A stretch of 36,916 nt of DNA from Streptococcus infantis (GTDB taxonomy: Bacteria > Bacillota > Bacilli > Lactobacillales > Streptococcaceae). Of this stretch, positions 8,479-16,809 are shown in pieces; position 1 is the stretch's first letter; every line of letters begins with the position of its first letter. The notes below the pieces were generated by a model, which was not told where the DNA came from, ran no database searches, and was given only the letters and a program-made list of their open reading frames with translations. Position numbers and translations under genes: made by a program. Where the stretch lies: assembly GCF_001579645.1 (NCBI RefSeq), contig NZ_KQ970824.1:106267-143182 (forward strand). The letters run 5' to 3'.

Positions 8479-9789
8479 ATGTTTTTTAAATTATTGAGAG
8501 AGGCCTTCAAAGTCAAGCAAGTTCGATCAAAAATTCTTTTTACAATTTTTATCGTTTTTGTCTTCCGTATCGGGACTAGTATTACTGTTCCGTGGGTGAA
8601 TGCCAATAGCTTGAATGCTTTGAGTGGTTTATCTTTTCTAAATATGTTAAGTTTGGTGTCTGGTAATGCCATGAAAAACTTCTCAGTTTTTGCACTTGGT
8701 GTTAGTCCATACATTACCGCTTCTATCGTTGTCCAACTCTTACAAATGGATCTATTACCGAAGTTTGTGGAGTGGGGCAAACAAGGGGAAGTTGGTCGTA
8801 GAAAGTTGAATCAAGCAACTCGTTATATTGCCCTTGTTCTTGCATTCGTGCAATCTATAGGGATTACCGCTGGTTTTAATGCTTTGTCTGGAGCTAAACT
8901 CTTGACTGTTCCTCTAACACCACAAGTTTTCCTTGTGATTGGAGGGATCCTAACAGCAGGTAGTATGATTGTTACTTGGTTGGGTGAACAGATTACTGAT
9001 AAGGGATATGGGAATGGTGTTTCTATGATCATCTTCGCAGGTATTGTTGCTTCAATTCCTGATATGATCAAGGGCATCTATGTAGACTATTTTGTCAACG
9101 TACCAAGTGACCGCTTGAACTCATCTCTCATTTTTGTAGGAATTTTAATCATAGCCGTTTTGTTGATTATCTATTTCACAACATATGTTCAACAAGCTGA
9201 ATATAAGATACCAATTCAGTATACCAAGGTAGCACAAGGAGCACCGTCGAGTTCCTATCTTCCATTGAAGATTAACCCTGCTGGAGTTATTCCAGTTATC
9301 TTTGCTAGCTCGATTACAGCAGCACCAGCAGCAATTTTACAATTTGTAAGTGCATCTGGTCTTGATTGGGCTTGGGTACGTAGTGCTCAGGAGTTACTAT
9401 CTACAACAGCCCCAACAGGTATCGCTTTGTACGCTCTGTTGATTATACTCTTTACATTCTTCTATACATTTGTACAGATTAATCCAGAGAAAGCCGCAGA
9501 GAATTTACAAAAGAGCGGTGCTTACATTCATGGTGTCCGTCCTGGTAAAGGGACTGAAGAATATATGTCAAAACTTCTTCGTCGTCTTGCTACAGTCGGA
9601 TCGCTCTTCCTTGGTGTGATTTCTATTTTACCAATTGTAGCTAAGGATGTTTTTGGTCTTTCAGAAGCTGTTGCCTTTGGGGGAACCAGTCTCTTAATCA
9701 TTATCTCAACAGGTATTGAAGGAATCAAACAGTTGGAAGGATATTTATTGAAACGTAAATATGTAGGTTTCATGAATACAACAGAATAA
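8479..9789 (+). CDS. secY: Preprotein translocase subunit SecY
   Basis: A 436-residue integral membrane protein with about ten hydrophobic segments. It is the channel subunit of the SecYEG translocon. Recognisable parts are the N-terminal FKVKQVRSKILFTIFIVFVF segment, the GVSPYITASIVVQLLQMDLL signature (from about residue 74), the GYGNGVSMIIFAGIVASIP signature (about residues 176-194) and the cytoplasmic C5 loop with GVRPGKGTEEYM (about residues 351-362). As usual it sits between rplO and adk. A second accessory SecY2 is known in some streptococci but is not here. Confidence 0.97.
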   Translation: MFFKLLREAFKVKQVRSKILFTIFIVFVFRIGTSITVPWVNANSLNALSGLSFLNMLSLVSGNAMKNFSVFALGVSPYITASIVVQLLQMDLLPKFVEWGKQGEVGRRKLNQATRYIALVLAFVQSIGITAGFNALSGAKLLTVPLTPQVFLVIGGILTAGSMIVTWLGEQITDKGYGNGVSMIIFAGIVASIPDMIKGIYVDYFVNVPSDRLNSSLIFVGILIIAVLLIIYFTTYVQQAEYKIPIQYTKVAQGAPSSSYLPLKINPAGVIPVIFASSITAAPAAILQFVSASGLDWAWVRSAQELLSTTAPTGIALYALLIILFTFFYTFVQINPEKAAENLQKSGAYIHGVRPGKGTEEYMSKLLRRLATVGSLFLGVISILPIVAKDVFGLSEAVAFGGTSLLIIISTGIEGIKQLEGYLLKRKYVGFMNTTE

Positions 9790-9818
9790 TTGTAATAGAA
9801 AAGAAAATTCACTATTGC

Positions 9819-9927
9819 TCAGAGAGTGGAGTTTAAAAATCAAAGACCTGGTCAGATTTTTATCTCCTCTCTTCTATTTTGTTTTTAAATAGGAGTTGAA
9901 ATGAATTTTTGCTTCTATTTAAAAACA
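9819..9927 (+). other. Large stem structures between secY and adk
   Basis: The 155-bp spacer contains an interrupted stem in which GAGAGTGGAG and AAAAATC (from 9821) pair with GATTTTT and CTCCTCTC, capped by GAC/GTC. A perfect 13-bp stem follows: TGTTTTTAAATAG (9880-9892) with CTATTTAAAAACA (9915-9927). The second 3' arm ends 2 nt before the AAGGAG ribosome-binding site of adk. Modulation of adk relative to secY is plausible but untested. Confidence 0.6.
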
Positions 9928-9944
9928 AAAAAGGAGTTTCAATC

Positions 9945-10583
9945 ATGAATCTTTTGATTATGGGCTTACCTGGTGCAGGTAAGGGTACACAAGCAGCAAA
10001 AATTGTTGAACAATTCCATGTTGCTCATATCTCAACTGGTGATATGTTTCGTGCGGCAATGGCTAATCAAACTGAAATGGGTGTATTAGCTAAGTCTTAT
10101 ATCGACAAAGGCGAATTGGTTCCAGATGAAGTTACAAATGGAATCGTAAAAGAACGTCTTTCGCAAGATGACATTAAAGAAACTGGTTTCTTGTTGGACG
10201 GGTATCCTCGTACAATTGAGCAAGCTCATGCATTGGATAAAACTTTGGCTGAATTAGGAATTGAGCTTGAAGGTGTTATTAACATTGAAGTAAATCCAGA
10301 TTGTCTTTTAGAGCGTTTGAGTGGTCGTATCATTCACCGTGAAACTGGTGAAACTTTCCATAAAGTTTTCAACCCACCAGTTGACTACAAAGAAGAAGAT
10401 TATTACCAACGTGAAGATGACAAACCTGAAACAGTAAAACGTCGTTTGGATGTTAATATTGCCCAAGGTGAACCAATTATTGCCCACTATCGTGCAAAAG
10501 GTTTGGTACATGATATCGAAGGTAACCAAGATATCAATGATGTCTTTGCAGATATCGAAAAAGTATTGACAAAATTGAAATAA
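9945..10583 (+). CDS. adk: Adenylate kinase
   Basis: The enzyme interconverts ATP plus AMP and two ADP. The P-loop GLPGAGKGT is at residues 7-15, followed by [12 protein letters not shown] (AMP binding) and [12 protein letters not shown]. The lid region [18 protein letters not shown] lacks the four-cysteine zinc site found in Bacillus-type lids. The 212-residue form from ATG 9945 fits AAGGAG at 9931-9936. An in-frame start at 9909 would add 12 residues and falls inside the hairpin region, so it is rejected. Confidence 0.96.
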   Translation: MNLLIMGLPGAGKGTQAAKIVEQFHVAHISTGDMFRAAMANQTEMGVLAKSYIDKGELVPDEVTNGIVKERLSQDDIKETGFLLDGYPRTIEQAHALDKTLAELGIELEGVINIEVNPDCLLERLSGRIIHRETGETFHKVFNPPVDYKEEDYYQREDDKPETVKRRLDVNIAQGEPIIAHYRAKGLVHDIEGNQDINDVFADIEKVLTKLK

Positions 10584-10598
10584 AAGCGTTTTTCATGC

Positions 10599-10627
10599 TT
10601 GCAAAATGTCTCTACAAATGTTATACT
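10599..10627 (+). promoter_or_regulatory. Probable internal promoter for infA
   Basis: TTGCAA (10599-10604) and TATACT (10622-10627) are separated by 17 bp, in the 117-bp spacer after adk. This would let infA-rpmJ-rpsM-rpsK-rpoA-rplQ be transcribed independently of the upstream operon and give infA a leader of about 65 nt. Confidence 0.6.
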
Positions 10628-10700
10628 GAGTTAGTCTGACTTATAATTGTTGTCTCTGTGTCTAGAGGCATCAAATCGAAATTTATGGAGGTACTTTTGC

Positions 10701-10919
10701 GTGGCAAAAGACGATGTGATTGAAGTTGAAGGTAAAGTAGTTGATACTATGCCGAATGCAATGTTTACGGTTGAACTTGAAAATGGACATCAGATTTTAG
10801 CAACAGTTTCTGGTAAAATTCGTAAAAACTATATTCGTATTTTAGCGGGAGATCGTGTTACTGTTGAAATGAGTCCATATGACTTGACACGTGGACGTAT
10901 CACTTACCGCTTTAAATAA
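10701..10919 (+). CDS. infA: Translation initiation factor IF-1
   Basis: A 72-residue single OB-fold protein with the IF-1 sequence [20 protein letters not shown] (residues 2-21), [20 protein letters not shown] and a C-terminus ending [13 protein letters not shown]-1 occupies the A site of the 30S subunit during initiation. The start is GTG at 10701, with GGAGG at 10687-10691. Upstream in-frame extension to 10647 would make an unusual 90-residue protein. Confidence 0.96.
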   Translation: MAKDDVIEVEGKVVDTMPNAMFTVELENGHQILATVSGKIRKNYIRILAGDRVTVEMSPYDLTRGRITYRFK

Positions 10920-10943
10920 TCGAAAAACTTGGAGGGATAAGAA

Positions 10944-11060
10944 ATGAAAGTAAGACCATCGGTCAAACCAATTTGCGAATACTGTAAAGTAATTCGTCGT
11001 AATGGTCGTGTTATGGTAATTTGCCCAGCAAATCCAAAACACAAACAACGTCAAGGATAA
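10944..11060 (+). CDS. rpmJ: 50S ribosomal protein L36
   Basis: This short gene encodes 38 residues opening [19 protein letters not shown] and ending KHKQRQG. C11, C14, C27 and H33 form the zinc site of the zinc-binding L36 type. The ribosome-binding site TTGGAGGGAT (10929-10938) is strong. It lies between infA and rpsM as in most Firmicutes. Confidence 0.97.
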
Positions 11061-11077
11061 GATAGAAAGGAGAAAAC

Positions 11078-11443
11078 ATGGCTCGTATTGCTGGAGTTGA
11101 CATTCCAAATGACAAACGCGTAGTAATTTCATTGACTTATGTGTACGGTATCGGACTTCCAACATCTAAGAAAATCTTGGCAGCTGCTGGAATTTCAGAA
11201 GATGTACGTGTTCGCGATCTTACACCAGATCAAGAAGATGCTATCCGTCGTGAAGTGGATGCAATTAAAGTTGAAGGTGACCTTCGTCGTGAAGTTAACT
11301 TGAACATCAAACGTTTGATGGAAATCGGTTCATACCGTGGTATCCGTCACCGTCGTGGACTTCCTGTCCGTGGACAAAACACTAAAAACAACGCTCGCAC
11401 TCGTAAAGGTAAAGCTGTTGCGATTGCTGGTAAGAAAAAATAA
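11078..11443 (+). CDS. rpsM: 30S ribosomal protein S13
   Basis: A 121-residue S13 opening [20 protein letters not shown] with a helix-two-turn-helix region and the signature [20 protein letters not shown] (about residues 87-106). Its basic tail ends [13 protein letters not shown]13 touches the P-site tRNA and bridges to 50S proteins. AAAGGAGAAAA (11066-11076) precedes the start. Confidence 0.97.
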   Translation: MARIAGVDIPNDKRVVISLTYVYGIGLPTSKKILAAAGISEDVRVRDLTPDQEDAIRREVDAIKVEGDLRREVNLNIKRLMEIGSYRGIRHRRGLPVRGQNTKNNARTRKGKAVAIAGKKK

Positions 11444-11460
11444 TATAGGAGGTAAAAGTC

Positions 11461-11844
11461 TTGGCTAAACCAACACGTAAACGTCGTGTGAAAAAGAATA
11501 TCGAATCTGGTATTGCTCATATTCACGCTACATTTAATAACACTATTGTTATGATTACTGATGTGCATGGTAATGCAATTGCTTGGTCATCAGCTGGTGC
11601 TCTTGGTTTCAAAGGTTCTCGTAAATCTACACCATTTGCTGCTCAAATGGCTTCAGAAGCTGCTGCTAAATCTGCACAAGAACACGGTCTTAAGTCAGTT
11701 GAAGTTACTGTTAAAGGTCCAGGTTCTGGTCGTGAGTCAGCTATTCGTGCTCTTGCTGCCGCTGGTCTTGAAGTAACAGCAATTCGTGATGTGACTCCAG
11801 TGCCACACAATGGTGCTCGTCCTCCAAAACGTCGCCGTGTATAA
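11461..11844 (+). CDS. rpsK: 30S ribosomal protein S11
   Basis: This 127-residue S11 opens [20 protein letters not shown] after a TTG start, which is fixed by TAGGAGGTAA at 11446-11455. It has the conserved [20 protein letters not shown] segment (about residues 23-42) and the C-terminal [19 protein letters not shown]11 lies on the 30S platform beside the Shine-Dalgarno helix. A TTG start is unusual for so highly expressed a gene. Confidence 0.96.
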
Positions 11845-11886
11845 TCATAACCTTACACTGCTTTTCGTTTAAGAGGGAGTAACTAA

Positions 11887-12822
11887 ATGATCGAGTTTGA
11901 AAAACCAAATATAACAAAAATTGATGAAAATAAAGATTATGGCAAGTTTGTAATCGAACCGCTTGAACGTGGTTACGGTACAACACTTGGTAACTCTCTT
12001 CGTCGTGTACTTCTAGCTTCTCTTCCAGGGGCTGCTGTTACATCTATTAATATCGAAGGTGTATTGCATGAATTTGATACAGTTCCGGGTGTTCGCGAAG
12101 ATGTGATGCAAATCATTCTGAACATCAAAGGTATTGCAGTAAAATCTTATGTTAAAGACGAAAAGATCATTGAACTAGATGTGCAAGGTCCTGCTGAAAT
12201 TACAGCTGGAGATATCTTGACAGATAGCGACATTGAAATTGTAAATCCAGATCATTATCTCTTTACAATCGGTGAAGGTTCTTCTCTAAAAGCAACGATG
12301 ACTGTTAACAGTGGTCGTGGATATGTACCTGCTGATGAAAACAAAAAAGATAATGCACCAGTTGGAACACTTGCTGTAGATTCTATTTATACACCAGTTA
12401 CAAAAGTCAACTATCAAGTTGAACCTGCTCGTGTAGGTAGCAATGATGGTTTCGACAAATTAACCCTTGAAATCTTGACTAATGGAACAATTATTCCAGA
12501 AGATGCTTTAGGGCTTTCAGCACGTATCTTGACAGAGCACCTTGATTTGTTTACAAATCTTACAGAAATTGCTAAGTCAGCAGAAGTGATGAAAGAAGCA
12601 GATACTGAATCGGACGACCGTATTTTGGAACGTACGATTGAGGAACTTGATTTGTCTGTGCGTTCATATAACTGTTTGAAACGTGCTGGTATTAATACTG
12701 TGCATGATTTGACAGAAAAATCTGAAGCAGAGATGATGAAAGTAAGAAATCTTGGACGCAAGAGTTTGGAAGAAGTGAAAATCAAACTCATTGATTTGGG
12801 TCTTGGATTAAAAGATAAATAA
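11887..12822 (+). CDS. rpoA: RNA polymerase alpha subunit
   Basis: This 311-residue subunit has an N-terminal assembly domain (residues 1 to about 230), with [20 protein letters not shown] and [12 protein letters not shown]. An acidic linker joins it to a C-terminal domain (from about 243) that contains the UP-element and activator contact helices ([34 protein letters not shown]). It lies between rpsK and rplQ, the standard alpha-operon order. GAGGGAG (11872-11878) is the ribosome-binding site. Confidence 0.97.
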   Translation: MIEFEKPNITKIDENKDYGKFVIEPLERGYGTTLGNSLRRVLLASLPGAAVTSINIEGVLHEFDTVPGVREDVMQIILNIKGIAVKSYVKDEKIIELDVQGPAEITAGDILTDSDIEIVNPDHYLFTIGEGSSLKATMTVNSGRGYVPADENKKDNAPVGTLAVDSIYTPVTKVNYQVEPARVGSNDGFDKLTLEILTNGTIIPEDALGLSARILTEHLDLFTNLTEIAKSAEVMKEADTESDDRILERTIEELDLSVRSYNCLKRAGINTVHDLTEKSEAEMMKVRNLGRKSLEEVKIKLIDLGLGLKDK

Positions 12823-12833
12823 AGGAGGAATAA

Positions 12834-13220
12834 ATGGCTTACCGTAAACTAGGACGCACTAGCTCACAACGTAAAGCAATGCTTCGCGATTTGACAACTG
12901 ACCTTTTGATCAACGAATCAATCGTGACTACAGAAGCTCGTGCTAAAGAAATCCGTAAAACTGTTGAAAAAATGATTACTCTAGGTAAACGTGGTGATTT
13001 GCATGCACGTCGTCAAGCAGCTGCTTTCGTACGTAATGAAATCGCATCTGAAAACTATGATGAAGCAACTGATAAGTACACTTCTACTACAGCACTTCAA
13101 AAATTGTTCTCAGAAATCGCACCTCGTTATGCTGAACGTAACGGTGGATACACTCGTATCCTTAAAACTGAACCACGTCGTGGTGATGCAGCGCCAATGG
13201 CGATCATCGAATTAGTATAA
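12834..13220 (+). CDS. rplQ: 50S ribosomal protein L17
   Basis: A 128-residue L17 opening [20 protein letters not shown] with the signature [15 protein letters not shown] (about residues 50-64). It ends APMAIIELV. It is the last gene of the ribosomal block, 11 bp after rpoA with AAAGGAGG (12821-12828). Its 3' side carries the structured RNA and strong terminator listed separately. Confidence 0.97.
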   Translation: MAYRKLGRTSSQRKAMLRDLTTDLLINESIVTTEARAKEIRKTVEKMITLGKRGDLHARRQAAAFVRNEIASENYDEATDKYTSTTALQKLFSEIAPRYAERNGGYTRILKTEPRRGDAAPMAIIELV

Positions 13221-13221
13221 A

Positions 13222-13333
13222 ATCATCAATTTTGTTGAGTGTTATGATGATGGAGTCTTGTGCTCTTAGTCTAGCTCTGGTCTACCGCTAGGACTTATGT
13301 CCTAGCGGGAACACTCATCATAAGATGATAAGG
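13222..13333 (+). ncRNA. L17 downstream element-like 3' UTR structure
   Basis: Immediately after rplQ is a compact structured stretch. CCGCTAGGAC (13285-13294) and GTCCTAGCGG (13299-13308) form a perfect 10-bp hairpin. GAGTGTT (13237-13243) pairs with AACACTC (13310-13316), enclosing it. An alternative pairing, TTATGATGA (13242-13250) with TCATCATAA (13315-13323), is mutually exclusive with that. Position and taxon match the Rfam L17 downstream element reported after rplQ in lactic acid bacteria. The family match rests on position and structure, without a covariance search. Confidence 0.7.
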
Positions 13334-13336
13334 TAG

Positions 13337-13393
13337 ACGCTTGTTTACGAAATTGTTTTTTACTTAAGAACAATTTCGTAAGCAGGCGTTTTT
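13337..13393 (+). terminator. Strong intrinsic terminator of the ribosomal operon
   Basis: A 21-bp stem with two G-T wobble pairs runs from ACGCTTGTTTACG (13337-13349) plus AAATTGTT to the matching AACAATTTCGTAAGCAGGCG on the 3' side, around about ten loop bases, and is followed by a T-run (13389-13393). Its length and position mark the 3' end of the long transcript. Confidence 0.9.
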
Positions 13394-13688
13394 GAGTATT
13401 TTATTAAGAAATATGCTATACTATTGAAAAAGAAAATCAACAATGTTCATTTTTTCAAAAATATTCTATAAAGAAGTTATGAGCCGATATATTATCAGTT
13501 TCAAGTTTTAAACTAGTGAGTTAACAAAAAAGATACTAGCCAGGTACAAGATCTTCTATGAGATTTTGTTAGGATTTCAACTTGAAGAATTGTTCGCTAT
13601 TAAGTGTTTAGTAGTTACTCTGTCCCCTTTTTTCATTTTATTTTTGTCTGAAATGAATATCGTGTTGTGTTAGAAATGGAGTTTAATC
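13394..13688 (+). other. Long leader region before the ACT-domain gene
   Basis: This 295-base stretch has no credible gene. An extended -10 box (TGC then TATACT, 13417-13422), with a weak TTGAGT 19 bp upstream (13392-13397), could start a leader of about 260 nt for the ACT-domain gene. Within it, CTAGT/ACTAG and CAAGATCT/GAGATTTTG hairpins are possible around 13515-13573, and a T-rich run lies at 13628-13648. I could not match it to a riboswitch, T-box or known small RNA. Confidence 0.4.
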
Positions 13689-13955
13689 ATGAAGGCTATT
13701 ATTACAGTTGTAGGTAAAGATAAGTCTGGTATTGTTGCGGGTGTCGCATCAAAAATAGCAGAGTTAGGCTTAAATATCGATGATATTTCACAAACAGTTT
13801 TAGATGAATTTTTTACAATGATGGCAGTTGTTAGCAGTGATGAAAAACAAGATTTCACTTATCTTAGAAGTGAATTTGAAACTTTTGGACAGTCTTTGAA
13901 TGTTAAAATTAATATTCAAAGTGCAGCTATTTTTGATGCTATGTACAATATCTAG
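13689..13955 (+). CDS. ACT domain-containing protein (UPF0237)
   Basis: This 88-residue protein consists almost wholly of one ACT domain: the opening [20 protein letters not shown] gives the first strand and the ligand-turn glycines, followed by [20 protein letters not shown]. It resembles the UPF0237 family and the N-terminal part of GcvR-type regulators. ACT domains bind small ligands, often amino acids, but no ligand can be inferred here. GGAG (13678-13681) sets the start. It lies 8 bp before the UPF0210 gene, and the pair is conserved in other bacteria, which suggests linked function. Confidence 0.9.
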   Translation: MKAIITVVGKDKSGIVAGVASKIAELGLNIDDISQTVLDEFFTMMAVVSSDEKQDFTYLRSEFETFGQSLNVKINIQSAAIFDAMYNI

Positions 13956-13963
13956 GAGGGGTT

Positions 13964-15301
13964 ATGGATATTAGACAAGTTACCGAAACAATCGCAATGA
14001 TTGAGGAGCAGAACTTCGACATTAGAACCATTACCATGGGAATTTCTCTTTTAGACTGTATTGATCCTGATATTCATCGTGCTGCAGATAAAATATATGA
14101 AAAGATTACTACAAAAGCGGCTAATCTAGTTGCAGTTGGTGATGAAATCGCTGCGGAATTGGGCATTCCCATCGTAAATAAACGTGTGTCCGTAACTCCA
14201 ATTTCCTTGATTGGTGCTGCTACAGATGCAACAGACTATGTCCCGTTAGCCAAAGCTTTGGACAGAGCTGCTAAGGAAATTGGTGTTGATTTCATTGGTG
14301 GTTTTTCAGCCTTGGTACAAAAGGGTTATCAAAAGGGTGATGAAATTCTCATCAATTCCATTCCTCGTGCCTTAGCAGAAACGGATAAGGTTTGTTCATC
14401 GGTAAATATTGGTTCTACTAAATCGGGTATCAATATGACTGCAGTAGCGGATATGGGTCGAATTATCAAGGAAACAGCTTCTCTTTCTGATATGGGTGCT
14501 GCTAAATTAGTTGTATTTGCCAACGCGGTAGAGGACAATCCTTTTATGGCAGGCGCCTTCCATGGAGTAGGTGAAGCAGATGTTATCATTAATGTTGGTG
14601 TTTCAGGACCTGGTGTTGTCAAACGTGCCTTAGAAAAGGTTCGTGGTCAGAGCTTTGATGTTGTAGCAGAAACTGTTAAAAAGACAGCCTTCAAGATTAC
14701 CCGTATTGGTCAATTAGTCGGTCAGATGGCTAGTGAGCGACTTGGAGTTGATTTTGGAATTGTTGATTTGAGCTTGGCTCCAACTCCTGCGGTTGGTGAT
14801 TCTGTAGCTCGTGTTCTAGAAGAAATGGGACTGGAAACAGTTGGGACTCACGGAACGACTGCTGCCTTGGCTCTTTTGAACGACCAAGTTAAGAAGGGCG
14901 GAGTTATGGCCTGTAACCAAGTGGGTGGTTTATCAGGTGCCTTTATCCCAGTCTCTGAGGACGAGGGGATGATTGCTGCTGTGCAAAATGGTTCCCTTAA
15001 TTTGGAAAAACTAGAAGCTATGACGGCTATCTGTTCAGTTGGTTTGGATATGATTGCCATTCCTGAGGATACACCTGCAGAAACCATTGCCGCTATGATT
15101 GCGGATGAAGCTGCTATCGGAGTCATCAACATGAAAACAACTGCTGTACGTATTATTCCAAAAGGAAAAGAAGGCGATATGATTGAGTTTGGTGGGCTTT
15201 TAGGAACAGCGCCAGTCATGAAAGTCAATGGTGCATCGTCTGTTGATTTCATTGCTCGTGGAGGACAAATCCCAGCTCCAATCCATAGTTTTAAAAATTA
15301 A
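13964..15301 (+). CDS. UPF0210 / DUF711 (PFL-like) family protein
   Basis: A 445-residue cytosolic protein with no signal peptide or membrane segment. It opens [20 protein letters not shown], and the family segments include [20 protein letters not shown] and the Gly-rich [15 protein letters not shown] around residues 209-223. The DUF711 fold is related to the pyruvate formate-lyase/ribonucleotide reductase barrel, but no activity is established for it. It follows the ACT-domain gene with TAGGAGGGG (13953-13961). I infer only that the ACT protein may regulate it or sense its ligand. Confidence 0.88.
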   Translation: MDIRQVTETIAMIEEQNFDIRTITMGISLLDCIDPDIHRAADKIYEKITTKAANLVAVGDEIAAELGIPIVNKRVSVTPISLIGAATDATDYVPLAKALDRAAKEIGVDFIGGFSALVQKGYQKGDEILINSIPRALAETDKVCSSVNIGSTKSGINMTAVADMGRIIKETASLSDMGAAKLVVFANAVEDNPFMAGAFHGVGEADVIINVGVSGPGVVKRALEKVRGQSFDVVAETVKKTAFKITRIGQLVGQMASERLGVDFGIVDLSLAPTPAVGDSVARVLEEMGLETVGTHGTTAALALLNDQVKKGGVMACNQVGGLSGAFIPVSEDEGMIAAVQNGSLNLEKLEAMTAICSVGLDMIAIPEDTPAETIAAMIADEAAIGVINMKTTAVRIIPKGKEGDMIEFGGLLGTAPVMKVNGASSVDFIARGGQIPAPIHSFKN

Positions 15302-15317
15302 AAAGAAATTGAATCTG

Positions 15318-15350
15318 TTTAAGTTGAGTTTAAGGATAGACCTGTATACT
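15318..15350 (+). promoter_or_regulatory. CiaR-type site and promoter of a small RNA
   Basis: Two TTTAAG hexamers (15318-15323 and 15329-15334) are separated by exactly 5 bp, the known binding site of the response regulator CiaR in streptococci. A TATACT -10 box lies at 15345-15350, 10 bp after the repeat, so CiaR would take the place of a -35 box. This is the arrangement described for CiaR-activated csRNA promoters. Confidence 0.9.
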
Positions 15351-15356
15351 ACTATT

Positions 15357-15451
15357 ATTAAATAAAGACCTCCTAACTTTATTTAATTAAAATCCTAACT
15401 TTTTCATAATAATCTCCTACAAAAGTCACTCCAAAGGGTGACTTTTGTTTT
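15357..15451 (+). ncRNA. CiaR-dependent small RNA (csRNA/ccn type)
   Basis: A transcript from about 15357 to the terminator T-run would be about 95 nt. The first hairpin, AAATAAAG (15360-15367) with CTTTATTT (15377-15384), displays ACCTCCTAA in its loop, complementary to a Shine-Dalgarno sequence. An unpaired linker follows with another CTCC (about 15413-15416), then the terminator. These traits match the pneumococcal csRNAs, which repress targets by pairing near start codons. The exact 5' end is estimated from the -10 box. Confidence 0.87.
15420..15451 (+). terminator. Intrinsic terminator of the csRNA
   Basis: CAAAAGTCAC (15420-15429) and GTGACTTTTG (15438-15447) form a perfect 10-bp stem around TCCAAAGG, followed by TTTT. 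It would also stop read-through from the UPF0210 gene. Confidence 0.92.
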
Positions 15452-15563
15452 ATCTCAAGAGAAAGTAGCATGTTCAAATTTGTAAATTTGTCAAAAAATA
15501 ATATGATTTAAAGGATAAAACTAGTTTTTTCATTCTGTAAAATGGGCTAAAACCTTGCTATGA

Positions 15564-15591
15564 TTGGCTTTTTGAAAAATTATGGTATAAT
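15564..15591 (+). promoter_or_regulatory. Promoter of rnpA-yidC-khpB
   Basis: TATAAT (15586-15591) is preceded by TGG, making an extended -10 box. TTGGCT (15564-15569) lies 16 bp upstream. The transcript would begin about 25 nt before the rnpA start. Confidence 0.7.
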
Positions 15592-15621
15592 AGTAGTAGT
15601 TTTAATAGATGGAGTTGAATT

Positions 15622-15993
15622 TTGAAAAAACGCTTTCGTGTAAAAAAAGAGAAAGATTTTAGTGCAATATTTAAAAAAGGGGAGAGTTTTGCTAATCGTA
15701 AATTTGTTATTTATCGATTAGAAAATAATGAGCAGCATTTTCGAGTTGGTCTGTCTGTCAGCAAAAAATTGGGAAACGCTGTCATGAGAAATCAGATCAA
15801 AAGAAGAATTCGACATATTCTGATTGAACATAAAAATCAGCTGGTTGAAAACGTAGATTTTGTTGTGATTGCTCGAAAAGGTGTTGAAATCTTGGACTAC
15901 GCGGAAATGGAAAAAAATCTACTTCACGTATTAAAGTTATCAAAGATTTACCAGGAAGGAAATGGGAGTGAAAAAGAAATTACAGTTGACTAG
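15622..15993 (+). CDS. rnpA: Ribonuclease P protein component
   Basis: This 123-residue basic protein helps the RNase P RNA bind pre-tRNA leaders. It carries the family signature [10 protein letters not shown] (about residues 54-63) and [11 protein letters not shown], and opens [12 protein letters not shown]. The start is TTG at 15622, with GGAG at 15611-15614. It overlaps yidC by 26 bp, so the two are probably coupled. In many bacteria rpmH precedes rnpA. Here a small-RNA gene does instead. Confidence 0.95.
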   Translation: MKKRFRVKKEKDFSAIFKKGESFANRKFVIYRLENNEQHFRVGLSVSKKLGNAVMRNQIKRRIRHILIEHKNQLVENVDFVVIARKGVEILDYAEMEKNLLHVLKLSKIYQEGNGSEKEITVD

Positions 15994-16795
15994 CTTAATG
16001 GTGTTTGCTTTATTTGTGATGAGCGCCTGCACGGCTAGTGGTACGACGAGTGAGATTACAGCTGAATCAACAGGTTTTTGGAGTAAATTTGTTTATTTTT
16101 TTGCTGAAACTATTCGCTTTTTATCATTTGATACAAGTATTGGTCTGGGGATTATTTTATTTACCCTTTTAATCAGAACCATTCTTTTACCAGTCTTTCA
16201 GATACAGATGGTGGCATCTAGAAAGATGCAAGAAGTACAACCACTGGTTAAGGAGTTGCGAGAACGTTATCCGGGACGGGATATGGAGAGCCGTACCAAG
16301 CTGGATCAAGAAATGCGTCAGTTGTTCAAGCAACATGGTGTGAAGCAGTCAGCTTCTCTTTGGCCAATCTTAATCCAAATGCCAGTCTTGTTGGCCTTGT
16401 TCCAAGCTTTGAGTAGGGTAGAATTTCTAAAAACGGGTCATTTCTTATGGATTAACCTTGGTGGTGTTGATACGACTTTTGTTTTGCCTATTCTGGCAGC
16501 TATCTTTACTTTCCTTAGCACCTGGTTATCCAATAAGGCCATGGTTGAGAAAAATGGTGCTATGACAGGAATGATGTATGCAATGCCAGTCATGATTTTC
16601 TTCTTTGCCATGTATTCACCAAGTGGGGTTGCCTTATACTGGGCGGTATCCAATGCTTATCAGGTGCTCCAAACCTATCTACTCAACAATCCATTTAAGA
16701 TTATTGCAGAGCGTGAGGCAGGAGTACAGGCTAAGAAGGATTTAGAAATCAAGAAGAGAAAAGCTCTCAAGAAAGCACAGAAAAAGAAAAAGTAA
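15968..16795 (+). CDS. yidC: Membrane protein insertase YidC/Oxa1/SpoIIIJ family (lipoprotein)
   Basis: A 275-residue Oxa1-family insertase. Its N-terminal signal ends in a lipobox (MSAC, with C21 the lipidated cysteine). About five hydrophobic segments follow, with the conserved cytoplasmic region [20 protein letters not shown] and the [20 protein letters not shown] helix. The C-terminus is strongly basic. GTG at 15968 matches homologues and spacing from AAGGA (about 15957-15961). ATG at 15962, adding two residues, is the alternative. Streptococci carry two YidC paralogues; this is the one linked to rnpA and jag. Confidence 0.94.
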   Translation: MKKKLQLTSLMVFALFVMSACTASGTTSEITAESTGFWSKFVYFFAETIRFLSFDTSIGLGIILFTLLIRTILLPVFQIQMVASRKMQEVQPLVKELRERYPGRDMESRTKLDQEMRQLFKQHGVKQSASLWPILIQMPVLLALFQALSRVEFLKTGHFLWINLGGVDTTFVLPILAAIFTFLSTWLSNKAMVEKNGAMTGMMYAMPVMIFFFAMYSPSGVALYWAVSNAYQVLQTYLLNNPFKIIAEREAGVQAKKDLEIKKRKALKKAQKKKK

Positions 16796-16809
16796 GGAGG
16801 AATCTTGTA

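Noticed and set aside
10566-10571. TTGACA at the end of adk as a -35 box
   Set aside because: No acceptable -10 hexamer lies 16-18 bp downstream. The TTGCAA/TATACT pair further on is better.
13430-13680. T-box or known riboswitch before the ACT-domain gene
   Set aside because: No T-box AGGGTGG-type sequence, specifier loop or familiar riboswitch core can be seen.
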